From: Jaltomata sinuosa | Lineage: Eukaryota; Streptophyta; Magnoliopsida; Solanales; Solanaceae | DNA: 64,000 nucleotides | Reading direction: 5' to 3' | NCBI GenBank assembly: GCA_003996215.1 | Contig: QJPP01001642.1 | Location: forward strand, 62,001 to 126,000 | Shown here: piece by piece, positions 1 to 10,589 of the stretch | Layout of the letters: each line of letters begins with the position of its first letter | Numbering within the stretch: position 1 is the stretch's first letter | Position numbers and translations under genes: made by a program | Notes under the pieces: generated by a model | Told to the model about the DNA's origin: nothing | What the model saw: the letters and a program-made list of their open reading frames with translations, nothing else | The model's database searches: none

Positions 1-630
1 TTTTGGTCTTCGAGGAACCCGTCCTTATGTCCATGCCAGAGTTCATAGGCAATTTGGGTTGAAACAAGAAACGCCCCAAGTGGCAGAAATGTGTAAGTTC
101 ATAACCGATCACGAAGGTGGTAGGGTAGCATTCAAAGACATGCACGTCAAGAATGGAAGAAAAAGAAGGTTGAGGAACCTAGGGTCGAGGATAAGCTAGA
201 TCTACCTTGTAGTGACACGTATAAGGAGTGGATGAAGAAAAACCTTGTTGGGACGATTGAACCAGGTCCAAATGTGCCTTATCGAGTGGTTGATGTCAAA
301 TCCGAGCACCAAATATGACTTCATAGGCTTCAAGAACAATGCACAAGAAGTGAAGTAGCACATCACCTACAACACCAGGAAGATGCTTGGACCATATAAC
401 ATCTGAAGGAAGAATTGAAATGAGCCAGACCAGAATTAGGAGATGCTAGGCATTGCTTAATTGAGTTAGATGATTGTATGGATCAACAAATTCAAAGCAT
501 AAGAGGGATGGACTCCGGGAGTAGGGCCTTGATGGTCGGGGCCCATTTAGCCATGGATAAGTATTTTATATGGCCTGAAGTGGACAAAGAAAAGAAAGCA
601 ATAGCTGAGGCGGGACCTTCTAGAACTTAG
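1..630 (+). pseudogene. C-terminal remnant of the upstream ORF (ORF1) of element A
   Basis: The frame beginning near base 8 reads GLRGTRPYVHARVHRQFG and continues to a helical, charged tail ending at TAG near 630. It resembles the C-terminal part of the DUF7745-like ORF1 product encoded ahead of gag in plant Ogre-type elements; this assignment is from memory of the family. The frame shifts near 170-180, where a second frame (EPRVEDKLDLPCSD...) takes over until TGA near 318, so it is a pseudogene. The role of ORF1 in these elements is unknown. The N-terminal part is outside the window. Confidence 0.6.
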
Positions 631-634
631 AATC

Positions 635-794
635 TTTGTCCCATACGTGGGATTGCTTATTTTGTCCCCCGCGTGAGATTGCTTATTTTGTCCCCTGCGT
701 GGGATTGCCTATTTTGTCCCCTGTGTGGGATTGCTTATTTTTCATCCCCTGCGTGAGATTGCTTATTTTCATCCCCTGCGTGGGATCGTTTAGC
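635..794 (+). repeat. 26-28 bp tandem repeat, six units
   Basis: Six head-to-tail units are built on TTTGTCCCCTGCGTGGGATT followed by GCTTAT. The last two begin TTCATCCCC. The array lies between the upstream ORF and the extra gag-like ORF. The 60-residue ORF over it is only a translation of the repeat. Confidence 0.9.
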
Positions 795-800
795 TTTCGT

Positions 801-1223
801 ATTTTCCCATTTCTCTAAATTTGTATCCCCGTTTGCTATTTAGTTGTAGAGACTTTCTGTATCTTTTTTTATTATTATTAATGAAAGCATATTTTGAAGA
901 TAATGGATCGATTTAAAGGCATATATATCTGTCAAATATTCTAGGCCTACCCTTGGCGCAAAAAGGGTCACCAATTAGGACTCGATATTTATTGTAATGA
1001 TTATTTGCGATATAAAACTGCTTTATGTGCTATGTGTGTTTTCTGAATCAAGAAGAATTGGTCCACTCCATGCCGAAATTTTAGAAAACACCGTAGGCAA
1101 AATATAAAGCCCACTATACAAAGTCCGACCAAAATACTCTAAGTTCTCCAAGTTTCTCCGAAAATCCTAAAACCTTCCAAAAATTTCCTAAAAAAAATCT
1201 CCGTTCTTTCAGGAAAGGTTGAA
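801..1223 (+). other. Noncoding spacer of element A with a splice-acceptor-like end
   Basis: No gene is seen. A stretch near 870-890 (TTATTATTATTAATGAAAGC) resembles the sequence near 6440-6455 before the pol ORF. The spacer ends with a pyrimidine tract and CAG (TCCGTTCTTTCAG, about 1200-1212), 11 bases before the ATG at 1224. This could be a 3' splice site that joins the downstream ORF to an upstream leader. That reading rests on motif only. Confidence 0.4.
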
Positions 1224-2268
1224 ATGGAAACTGCAATCATGCGAGATAGAATGCTAAGTATTCGGGAGGAAATGGAGGAATTTCAGAGAAAACATGAGGA
1301 AGTTGATCAACTCATGGAAATTGCCATAGCTAGGTCCAAAGAGGTGGAGGAGCAGACCGCCAAAGCTAAAGAAAGGATTGTTGTGATTGACCAGATACTG
1401 GGCAAATCTGAGACTAAGACCAAACCAAACTTTGATCGGGAACTCGAAGGAATTCTCCTGGAATTTGGGGACATAACTGGAGATTTGAAGCAGATTAACA
1501 AAGGAAAAAGAGTAATTGAGGAACCAAAAGAAATGAGCAAATGAAGTTCGCTCTGACAAGCACCTTTATGGAAAATCTGGGAAGAATGCTGAAAGGATCC
1601 AACTCCATGACACATGAGTCAACCATTGGACCAAGGTCAAGAGTGATACTGTTTGGCCTACCAGATTCAGGCCAGGAGGAAGGCCTATCGCTCTCAAAGT
1701 TCATTCCCGAGAGTATGCTAAAAATCCAAAAGTGATTCTCTGTTCAGAAATTTATGAAACCCTCAAAGCTATGGGGGTTCTACATCCCGACCAATCTGAG
1801 GGATTAGGGTGTCACCCTCAAAACAAACACAAGGAATGCGCCTATGATTCACGTCGAAGAGGGCACACCACTGATGAATGCAATGCCCTGAGAGTCCAAA
1901 TTTACCACATGATTACCAGTGGCTAGATAAGCCACCTATGGGGTCCCAAAACCATCCTCACTTGTGACCAAGTTGGTCCTGGCATGCCAATCACCAAGGA
2001 TGTGACAATTCACCGCTACGACTTCACCGTCTTTCAGGACACTTACTATGAGATCTATGCTAAGTTGGTTCAAGCCAAGATTCTGGAACCCGTGGAAAGG
2101 AAGCCAGGTAAGATGCCTAAGGCTTGGCACCAAGGAAAAAAGATTTGCCTCTATCACGCAGGGATAAGGGGCTATGACATCAAAACTTGTCACCACTTTC
2201 GAGTTGACCTGGAATATCTCATTGATACGGGAAAAATTAAGTTGGAGTTTCCCCCTTATCATCCTTGA
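1224..2268 (+). pseudogene. Extra gag-like ORF with coiled coil and two zinc-knuckle-like motifs
   Basis: An ORF from ATG 1224 to TGA 1544 encodes about 106 residues rich in E, K and R with heptad character, probably a coiled coil. After a frame change the frame around 1732-2268 (one TAG at 1924) shows two motifs of the form C-x-Y-(H/D)-x5-(H/Y)-x4-C: CAYDSRRRGHTTDEC and CLYHAGIRGYDIKTC. Each is followed by a helical tail of the type found after the nucleocapsid motif of Tat gag. The element's main gag (2920-4794) has its own copy, so this looks like a duplicated or captured gag C-terminal module. Function unknown. At least one frameshift (near 1540-1730) and one stop break it. Confidence 0.6.
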
Positions 2269-2919
2269 AGAAGAAGATCGAAAAGAGTCTAGAAGACCTG
2301 CCGTTATCCAAAAAAAGCTTTAAAAGTAGCAGAGTTTTAGTTTTCAATTTTTACTTTTATGTCATTTTTACTTTCTCTTTGTAATCAAAGATAGTGGATG
2401 AGATGAAATGAAACAAAACTTATCTATCATTCGTTCGAACTACATAGGGCCTGAATTCTCCTTAATGAGATACGTAGGCAGCCTTCAAGGCCCGACCCAT
2501 ATCTTTAATAAATTTTCATTTCCCACTTTGGCAAGAGTGACAAGGAGCTCAGAAGTATAACAAGAAAATATGCTACAAGATCAACAAGTCAACCTTTCTG
2601 ATAAAGTCTACTTATCCCAAATTGATGGACAAAATTCTGTACATCGAGGTTTTAAGTCAAAATTACCCGTGGATCAGTTTTCCTTGATGAAAAGTAACTT
2701 TTATGTGTTTAAAAGCAATTCCTATGTGTTTATTTCTTGTCGGATATCTTGTATTGTTTATCACTAACGAAATCTAACATATTGGCCTTTGAGTTGTTTT
2801 TCACTTCAACGAGTAATAGAAACTAGTCTGTGTTGATAAAAGTGGCTGAACATTCTTACTTCACCCACTCAAAAGCACACCTGGATTCATCCTCTAACCC
2901 TCGCTTGTATAAAGGAAGA
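2269..2919 (+). other. Noncoding spacer between the extra ORF and gag
   Basis: It contains no supported gene. It holds one copy of the GAACTAC...GATACGTAGG module (2434-2505), which otherwise occurs after integrase in the same element. The ORF at 2570-2767 has no recognisable domain and lies in T-rich sequence. The layout (T-rich tract, then the module) mirrors the region after integrase at 19620-19775. Confidence 0.5.
2434..2505 (+). repeat. GAACTAC...GATACGTAGG module, copy 1
   Basis: The block starts GAACTACATAGGGCCTGAAT and ends with GAGATACGTAGGCAGCC. The same two-part block recurs at 19705, 19806, 19909, 35086 and 35264 within element A. Confidence 0.8.
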
Positions 2920-4794
2920 ATGACTGATAGTGAAGAAGAGAACGCTTTGGCCATAAGAGACAATGTTATTGCTAAACAAAACGAAATGATCGCGAAGCTT
3001 GCAAAGAAATTGGAAAAGATGCAAGAAGAAGTGCAAAAAGCCAAAGACATGGCTAGCTTGGCTATCACTGCCAAAACTCTGGCTTTGGGCGACTCTCAGC
3101 CCCCTCTACAGATTCCTCTACTCAACTCCCCACTAATTGAAAATCAACCAAAAGACATCCCCTCCTCTTCCGTTCCCAGGCCTTCAAATGAACCTACCTA
3201 CAATAACCCCTCTCACATCAGGTCCCTATACCAGGCCCACACTCCCCCTATCCAGCACACTAACCAGAATAACAATCCAAGTGCCTACCTCCCACAGAAT
3301 CCCCTTCCAAATCTCCAGAACACTCTGCAAAATACCTATAACTCCCAAAATAACCATCCTAATGTCACCAACATCGTTAATCCTCATAATTGTACCCCCA
3401 CGTACCCAAATACCATTCCATATGTCCAGCCCCCACCTGTTCAGAACATACCGCCTACTGTCTTCCGCGCTATGGAAGAACCATACCCCATTCTCCCAGT
3501 AAGCCCTGAGCTAGATCATTATGAAGAGAAGGAAAGAGAGCTAAAATTTGCAGAAAAGAAACGTGACCTTGACATGGCACAAATAAAGGAAGAAATAGCC
3601 AGGATTCGAGAATTGTTGAGCTTGCCTTACGAGAAAGGCTATGATTATGACGATCTCTGTGTCCATCTTGAGATGAAGTTACTAGAAGGATTCAAAATTC
3701 CAAAGTTTGAAGCCTTCAACGGTGTTGGAAATCCCGAAGACCATCTAAGAAGTTACTGTGATCAAATGGTCGGTGCCCGAAGAAATGACGCCCTGTTACT
3801 GAGACTTTTCAGTAGAAGTCTGAATGGGGAGGCGTTGGAATGGTTCACCTCCCAAGAACTGCAGAAATGGTCTAAGTGGAGTGATCTTGCCCGAGATTTT
3901 GCCCAAAGATTCGCATATAATGTATAAGCCATCCCCGATCGATACTCTCTGGGACGCATCAGACAAAAGTCAAATAAAGACTTCAGAGATTATTCTTACC
4001 GATGGAGAAAAGAGGCGACAAAAGTCTGGCCTCCTATGATAGAAGAAGAGATAAGCGCGGTGTTTATGTGCTCTCAGGAGTCTGAATTTTATGACAAGAT
4101 GATATCAGCGGTCAAAGAAAAGTTTGCCGACTTAGTCAAGATCGGTGAATTTGTAGAAGAAGGCCTCCACAGCGGTAAGATTGCCAAGGCCCCAGCCTCC
4201 TCGGGATCGGCAAGACCCCCTAGGAAAAAGAGAGAGAAAGTGTCTTCGGTATCTTCCAATCCAAGCCAAAAACCACATAAACCTTTTGGATCCAACTATA
4301 AGAAACCACTTGTTCCAACAACCCCTCCCCCAGCTCCACAAAACCCTCAACCTATGTTCTATACACAGCCTGTCTACCAAGCTCCAATGCCAAATATGCA
4401 ATCCACATATCAAGCTCCAATGCCAAATATACAATCCACATACCAAACGCCTTCCCAAAACTCCCCAGTATACCAAAAAACTCCCGAGAACCAGAACAAT
4501 CACCGGGTTCCTCATTCTGCTAACGCCGATCTACCTCAGCCAAATTTTGAAAGGAAAGCTCCTTGAACTTTTACTCAACTAGCCTAAACCCGAACTCAGT
4601 TATATGAGACATTGAAGGTCGCTAGGTTTATTCAACCCATTCCATACAAACCAGGTAACACCAACTCTCCTTTCTACAAAGTTGATCGGCATTGTGCGTA
4701 CTACTCTGGAGGTGCCAGACACACTACAGAAGATTGCATTAACCTGAAGCATAAGATTCAGGATTTGATTGATCAAAGAGTGGTCACATTATAG
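2920..4794 (+). pseudogene. gag: gag of element A (capsid and nucleocapsid)
   Basis: One frame runs from ATG 2920 (MTDSEEEN) to TAG 4794, with in-frame stops at 3925 (TAA), 4564 (TGA) and 4585 (TAA). In order it has an N-terminal coiled coil (about residues 10-45), a long proline/asparagine-rich linker, a second charged helix, a retrotransposon capsid core (FEAFNGVGNPEDHLRSY, then GEALEWFTS), a proline/glutamine-rich tail with repeated YQAPMPN units, and a final CAYYSGG-type knuckle (about 4690-4735). Gag forms the virus-like particle and packages RNA. The frame is otherwise open, so the decay here is point substitution rather than indel. An upstream in-frame TTG at 2830 is possible but ATG 2920 has family-like N-terminal sequence. 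Confidence 0.85.
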
Positions 4795-5862
4795 ACAGCG
4801 CTGCCAAACGTTAACAGCCCACTTCCAAATCACTGAAGAGCTGCTGTAAACATGATCAAAATAGAGGAGGAATGGATTATAAGCAAGTCCATAATGCCGT
4901 CTAGCCCTAGAAAGCCTGAGGAATTGGAAAAGTCTGTAGCCGCTTTGAGCATCGCGGAGAAACCATAATTTATTGTGTTAGTACCAGCTGAAAAAGAATT
5001 CGTAATTGAAGCCGCCACAACCCACGACATGACAAGATCGGAAGATGCTATGTCCTCGATAATCTTGCAAATAATGCTTACAAGAAGGATCTGCAGAAGA
5101 GGCCCATCACCGAAGGGGAAGTAGAAGAGTTTTGGAGAAGGATGCAGCCGAAAGAGTACTCGATTGTGAAGCACTTGGAGAAGACCCCCGCCCAAATTTC
5201 TAGCTGGGCTTTGCTAATGAGTTCCCAGTATCATAGACATGCATTGCTCGGAGTCCTGAACGAAGCTTATGTGCCAGCAGGTACTAGCGCAGAAAACTTG
5301 ACCACCATGGTAAGCCAAGTACTAGGAAGCGACAAAATCTGTTTCAGTGATGATGAAATGCCTTTTGAAGGCGTGATGCACAACAAGGCTCTGCATGTCA
5401 TTATTCAAAGTCAAGAGAAGATCGTGAAATAGGGTACTGATCAATGACAGATCAGGGTTAAACATCTGTCCATTGTCTACACTGACCTAGTTGGAATATA
5501 ATTTAGGGAAGATCCACCAAAGCAGGTTCAATGTGAGAGCCTTTGACGGAGGTCAAAGAGACATCATTGGAGAAGTCAGCCTATATATTCAGATGGGACC
5601 CGCTGAATTCCATACAGAATTCCAGGTCATGGATATTACCACTAGCTACAATTTGCTCCTAAGACGGCCATGGATCCACGGAGCTAGAGCTGTGCCATCC
5701 ACCCTGCACCATATGTTGAAATTCATTTGGGAGGGGCATGAAGTAGTAATTCATGGAGAAGGGAGCCACCTGAGCCACCCAAATGGCTACTTCTCTGTAA
5801 TCGAAGAGGTCCCAAGGGGAAGCGACATTTACACGGTGGAAATTGTGAATGCCGCAGAATAG
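4795..5862 (+). pseudogene. pol: Protease region of element A
   Basis: The polyprotein continues past gag. The segment with FWRRMQPKEYSIVKHLEK (about 5125-5190) is the conserved linker before the Tat protease, and the retropepsin core follows at about 5430-5720 (NICPLST, then YNLLLRRPWIHGA). The catalytic motif, normally D-(S/T/G)-G-like, is damaged: the sequence near 5437 reads INDRSGLN. Frameshifts lie near 5040 and near 5427, and TGA and TAA stops occur near 4840 and 4970. The protease cleaves Gag-Pol in the particle; this copy cannot be active. Confidence 0.75.
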
Positions 5863-6242
5863 GATTTGGTTCCTCAAACTCCCATGCGACCCATTTACAA
5901 AATTCTTGCAACACGATGCTGAGGTGTGGGTATGAGCCAGGTTCTGGGCTAGGAAAGAAATCTAACAGTCGAATTAAACCTTTGAGCATTCCTGGGTAAT
6001 TGAGCAGGCACGGGATGGGATATGTGATCCAAGAAGATGAAGCAAACAACAAAGAGAAGAGGCAGTCAGGACTGCCTAAGCCACTTTCTCACTTGTACCA
6101 GTCATTTCCGGTGCGTATTAGCCCTTCAAGCGACGGGTTGGAGGACGGGATCAGAAGTCTATTTGAAGAATGCGATGCTGTGATGGAAGAAGCTCCTGGA
6201 ATGACCATGATTAGGAACGCCGAACCTGGAGAAATGTTGTAG
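5863..6242 (+). pseudogene. G-patch segment after the protease of element A
   Basis: In the frame that ends at 6242, a glycine-rich motif GYEPGSGLGKKSN (about 5930-5970) is followed by an arginine-glycine segment (SRHGMGYVIQEDE, about 6000-6045). This fits a G-patch, an RNA-binding glycine-rich domain found downstream of the protease in some retroelements. A TAA at 5997-5999 interrupts it. The rest is acidic sequence with PKPLSHLYQSFPV. The G-patch call is from the glycine spacing only. Confidence 0.55.
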
Positions 6243-6428
6243 AATTGGGACGTAACTCCCCTTTGGACTCTCCACTTGGATGGGTAGACAAAGAATCTGT
6301 TTTATGGAAATCGGTGATGGTCCAGATAAGGCTCCACGACCCACCCTTTATGTCTTAATGTTCCTCGTACTATTTACTGCTTTCCAAAAGGCATGAACCT
6401 GCATTCATGCGGGTTGTAGCCATAGTTT

Positions 6429-6537
6429 GTAAATATTTCTGCATTTTAATGAAAGCCTCCGTATTTTAAAACATTTGCAGTTTATTTTATTTATTTTATA
6501 GCTTGTTATTTTCTAACTCATTTTGTTTTGTTTTCAG
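6429..6537 (+). other. Putative Ogre-type intron between protease and RT
   Basis: Between the protease/G-patch ORF (ends 6242) and the RT ORF lies noncoding sequence. A good 3' splice site is visible: branch-like CTAAC followed by TCATTTTGTTTTGTTTTCAG ending at 6537, immediately before the pol coding frame. A candidate donor is GTAAATATTT at 6429. Ogre elements are known to have an intron between the protease and RT domains, which matches the position. The donor choice is uncertain, and an alternative acceptor TTTGCAG ends at 6480. Confidence 0.5.
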
Positions 6538-8117
6538 TAACAATAAGATAAAACCTTCCACTGTCATGTCATGTCAAGAGCTTAATGAACAACCCGAGTT
6601 AGATGATGATGATTTTGAAGAGTATGACAAAGAATTGATAGAAGAATTAAAAGACTTTGAGAACCGAGAAAAGCCTAATCTAGAGGAAACCGAGACGATT
6701 AATCTAGGAGACGACCAAGAGGTCAAAGAGACCAGAATCAATGTCCACCTGACAGAAGCACAGAAAAAAGAGCTCATCAGATTGCTCCGAGAATACATCA
6801 ACATATTTGCTTGGGCCTACAATGAAATGCTGGGACTAAGCACGAACATAGTCTCTCACAAATTACCCATCAACCTAGGATTCGACCCGGTCAAGCAAAA
6901 GACTTGAAAATTCAAGCCTGATCTAAGCCTGAAAATCAAAGAGGAAGTTACCAAATAGATTTAGTCTGGAGTGGTAAAGGTTACAAGGTATCCAACTTGG
7001 TTGGCCAACATTGTACCAGTTCCCAAAAAAGATGGGAAGGTTAGAATCTGCGTCGACTATCGGGACCTGAATAAGGCTAGTTCCAAGGATAACTTTCCAT
7101 TGCCCAATATCCACATCCTTATTGACAACTGTGCTAAGCATGAAATGCAATCATTCGTGGATTGATTTGCCAGGTACCATCAGGTCTTAATGGATGAAGA
7201 AGATGCTGAAAAAACAACCTTTATCACACCCTGGGGTGTCTATCATTACCGAGTGATGCCGTTTGGTCTTAAGAACGCGGGTGCTACTTATATGCGAGCC
7301 ATGACAACCATTTTCCATGACATAATTCATAAGAAGATCGATGTATACGTGGATGATGTGATTGTCAAATCCTGCGAGAGTTTGGATCACTTAGCTCATT
7401 TGAGAAGGTTCTTTGACCGACTGCGAAAATACAATTTGATGCTGAACCCTGCTAAGTGTGCTTTCAGAGTACCGGCCACCAAGCTATTAGCATTCATAGT
7501 CAGTAGAAGGGGCATCGAGATCGACCCTTCAAAAATCAAAGAAATTCAGGAGTTGCCTCCCCCGAAGACCAAGAAAGAAGTCATGAGTTTCCTGGGAAGG
7601 TTGAATTACATTAGTCGGTTCATAGCCCAGTCAAAGGTTATTTGTGAGCCTATCTTCAAATTATTGAAGAAAGATGCGCCAACCAGCTTGACAGAAGAGT
7701 GCCAGCGAGCTTTTGATTGTATCAAGAACTACTTGTCCAGCCCACCAGTATTGGTTCCTCCAAGAGAAGGAAGTCCGTTATTGCTATATTTGTCAGTCTC
7801 CAAAAATGCCTTTGGGTGTGTCCTAGGGCAACATGATGATAGCGGAAAGAAGGAAGGAGCGATTTATTACTTGAGCAAGAAGTTCACTCTGTACGAGGCT
7901 CGTTATACTTTACTAGAAAGGACTTGTTGTGCTCTGACTTGGGTCGCCCAAAAATTGAGACATTATTTGTCATCCTATACGACATATCTCATTTCCAGAA
8001 TGGACCCCCTGAAGTACATATTACAACAGGCTATGCCGATGGGGAAATTGCCCAAGTGGCAGATGTTGCTAAGTGAGTTCGACATTGTATATGTGACTCA
8101 AAAAGCAATCAAGGGAC
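6538..8117 (+). pseudogene. pol: Reverse transcriptase and RNase H of element A, interrupted by element C
   Basis: A single frame runs through 6538-8117, with stops at 6905, 6956, 6962 and 7163. It begins with an acidic linker (about 6590-6720), then an RT with the fingers motif VPKKDGKVRICVDYRDLN (about 7020-7075), the palm motif FITPWGVYHYRVMPFGLKNA (about 7210-7275) and the catalytic YVDDVIVKS (about 7345). RNase H follows (LLLYLSVSKNAFGCVLGQ, about 7780). The frame is cut at 8118 by the Tekay insertion, exactly in the RNase H to second-RNase-H linker (KAIKGH), and resumes at 17761. The stops look like TGG-to-TGA and CAG-to-TAG changes. Confidence 0.9.
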
Positions 8118-8118
8118 A
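8114..8118 (+). repeat. Target-site duplication of element C, left copy
   Basis: GGACA immediately precedes the LTR start TGTAATG. The right copy at 17756-17760 is TGACA (one mismatch). Removing the element and one copy restores A's frame across the site, which confirms the boundaries. Confidence 0.85.
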
Positions 8119-10374
8119 TGTAATGACCGGGTCCATCATTACGGTTAAGTCAATCGTGCTAAGTTTTAGAGTTAGAAAACTCCAGTTTTGGTAGTTAGAA
8201 ATTCTGGGCTAGGCTAGCCTCGACCACTTTTGAAGAGAGGTAGAGTTTAGGGAAATCCGGGTAAGGATGGGTCTAGATGTCTTAGGTTAAGCTAGTTTTT
8301 TGCGTAGCCAAGACATAAAGGAGTCCGTGGGACTTTTTAGAATCGCTTTTGGGTAAGTAGAACTCCCAGAATCATGTTTGACATAAAAGGGTTGTTTCAG
8401 GACATCGGGGGAACTAAGTGTGTTGTGAAATAGCCAAAACTGGCATATTTATGGACTTTTTGCCCGTGATGAACGTTGTGGGGTGCGATAGCGGCCACCA
8501 CTATAGCGGTAGAAATCATCGCTATAGTGGCGGTTAAGAGGCAGTCAACCCACTTAAGATCGCTATAGCGGCAGCCGACTGCTATAGCGGGACCGCTATA
8601 GCAGAGCGGGGACTACTGTAGTAGACCGACAGGGTCTTAATGCAGAAAACATTCTCCAAACAATAGTTTTCACAAGTTGGTTTTGAGAGAAGGGTTGGGC
8701 GATTTCCAGGTGATTTTCTTCATTCTTCCGTCAAAAATTGTTCCTAAGGTAAGGTTTTCATTCCCCACACTTGTACTATGTTTTCCTATGCGATAGAATT
8801 GCTAGGAGGGAATTTGGGGAAGGTTGGAATTACCTAGGAATGGTGAAATTCGGGGAAGAAGGGGGTTCCAATTATGTATGTTCTTGGGTGTTGGTTAAAT
8901 TGCCTTAAAATGATCATAGGTTAGTTAGTTTCCTATTTTATCAATAAAAAAATGATAGAACTAGGAGAATTAACGGTGGAAAAGCCCGGGAAAAGGTGGG
9001 ATGATCATGGGTGGCCTGGGGTTTGGGGATTTGATATAATTCAGGTAATATACAGGCATGTATGTTAATTGTATGCAATGTGTGTTGTTTTTAGACCAAG
9101 AACAAGTGAGGAATCCGGAACACGGAAAGCTCAGGTTGAGTAGAGCTTGGACCATTCGAGGTAGGTGATGGCTTGCGTATTTCTGTTAATGTGTATATTT
9201 CTTGTACTCATTGTCTAGGTGATGGTATGTTTTACATTGCTTAGGGAAATTATGTGGAATGTCTAGTTTCTATTTACAGTCTGTGACTTGAATGGTGGTT
9301 ACTTATTGATTTTACAAGTTGTGCGCATTCATCTATTGACTGTGGTTGTGACATTCGGTTGGATCGGGTACCACGCCTGGTATGGGAAATACATTCGGTT
9401 GGCTCGGGTACCATGCCTGGTATGGGAAATACATTCAGTTGGCTTGGGTACCACACCTGGTACAGGTTTACATTTATTGCATATTGCATGGTGATTATTG
9501 TATTATATTGATTGTTGTTGGTTCGAGTGTGGACCGGGTTGTTTTTCTTAATGTAATACTTGTTGGTTCCTTGAGTGAACTGGGTTGTGTATTGAAATGT
9601 GCTATCTTGGTTGGTGGCCCTTGAGTGGCCGGGAACTGTTGTCTAACTGTTGGTTTGGTCTTGGTTTAGGCTGGGTTAATCATTATTATCGGTAATTGTC
9701 TAGAGGGAATCCCCGGGTGGGTCTAGGATAGACGGAAAGGTATAGTTATGGTTATATGTGTGGATTAGAATGGTAAGAGATGGATTCATGTGGTAACAAG
9801 TTAGGTAGAGACCTGTAGTATAGATATGCCTGAGTTATTGTTGTAATGTTTCCTTACCCTTTGCTGGATTTGTGTACTGTTTATATACTGCATTATTGAT
9901 ATACTGGTTGATGATCCTACCAGTACACAGTGGTGGTGTACTGATACTGCACTTGTCTTTCTTATGGTGAGTACAGGAAATCTTTCAGCGGCTGAGACGA
10001 GACCTCAGATTTAGCACCGACGATTCCGATCATCAAGGGTGAGCTAATGATTTCGAGCTACCTTGGGATTATTTCTAGAGTTTTAGTCCATTTGTTCGGA
10101 CATGAAAACTATTCTTTATTTTTGGTTCGGAGTTGCATCCCCGCATTCTAGATTTGTTATAGATGTTTGGTACGATGACTTTCAGTTCCTAGGTGGGATT
10201 TTCCGCAGGATTGTTTACTTATGATAGTTTTTGATTAGTTTTGCTTATCTTTATTGTTAGTTTTCATTTATGCTTGCTGGTTTTAGGCTGTTAGTCTAGG
10301 CAAGGGTGGAACTCTATTGGTTCGCTCATCCGGGGATTAGGTGGGAGCCACTCACGATGGGTTGGGTCGTGAAA
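8119..10374 (+). repeat. 5' LTR of element C
   Basis: It begins TGTAATGACCGGGTCC and ends GGGTCGTGAAA, where the partner LTR ends GGGTCGTGACA. It contains a palindrome cluster at 8483-8618, followed by the probable U3 promoter, and three 40 bp GGTACC-hairpin repeats at about 9357-9475 (the 3' LTR has two). Counting the first 60 bases against the 3' LTR gives eight differences, all transitions. Two small ORFs over the 40 bp repeats are translations of the repeat, not genes. Confidence 0.93.
8483..8618. promoter_or_regulatory. CTATAGCGG palindrome cluster in element C 5' LTR
   Basis: About six imperfect copies of CCGCTATAGCGG (for example TCGCTATAGCGGC and ACCGCTATAGCAG) lie within 136 bases of U3, just upstream of the AT-richer segment expected to hold the promoter. 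The regulatory role is inferred from position and repetition. Confidence 0.6.
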
Positions 10375-10378
10375 AAGA

Positions 10379-10391
10379 TGGTATCAGAGCC
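10379..10391 (+). other. Primer-binding site of element C
   Basis: TGGTATCAGAGCC starts five bases after the LTR end and is complementary to the 3' end of plant initiator methionine tRNA, the usual primer of plant Ty3 elements. Confidence 0.95.
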
Positions 10392-10589
10392 TAGGTTCAT
10401 TGATCTCCTCGTACCAAACATGTTTAGAAGAGTCTTGCAGAATGGTGCTGAGATGTCCGTACTTTTCTTCGAGAGGCTATGGGGCTTTAGGAAAAACTAT
10501 CTCTTTCTTCTTTTCCTTCGTGCTATAACTCTATTCCATATTTGGTGATACAAATTGGTATCTAACTTCATTCACTCTTCTGTTCGCAG

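Noticed and set aside
4089..4582. ORFs opposite to and overlapping gag
   Set aside because: They are shadows of the proline/glutamine-rich gag segment. The gag frame has the capsid and knuckle motifs.
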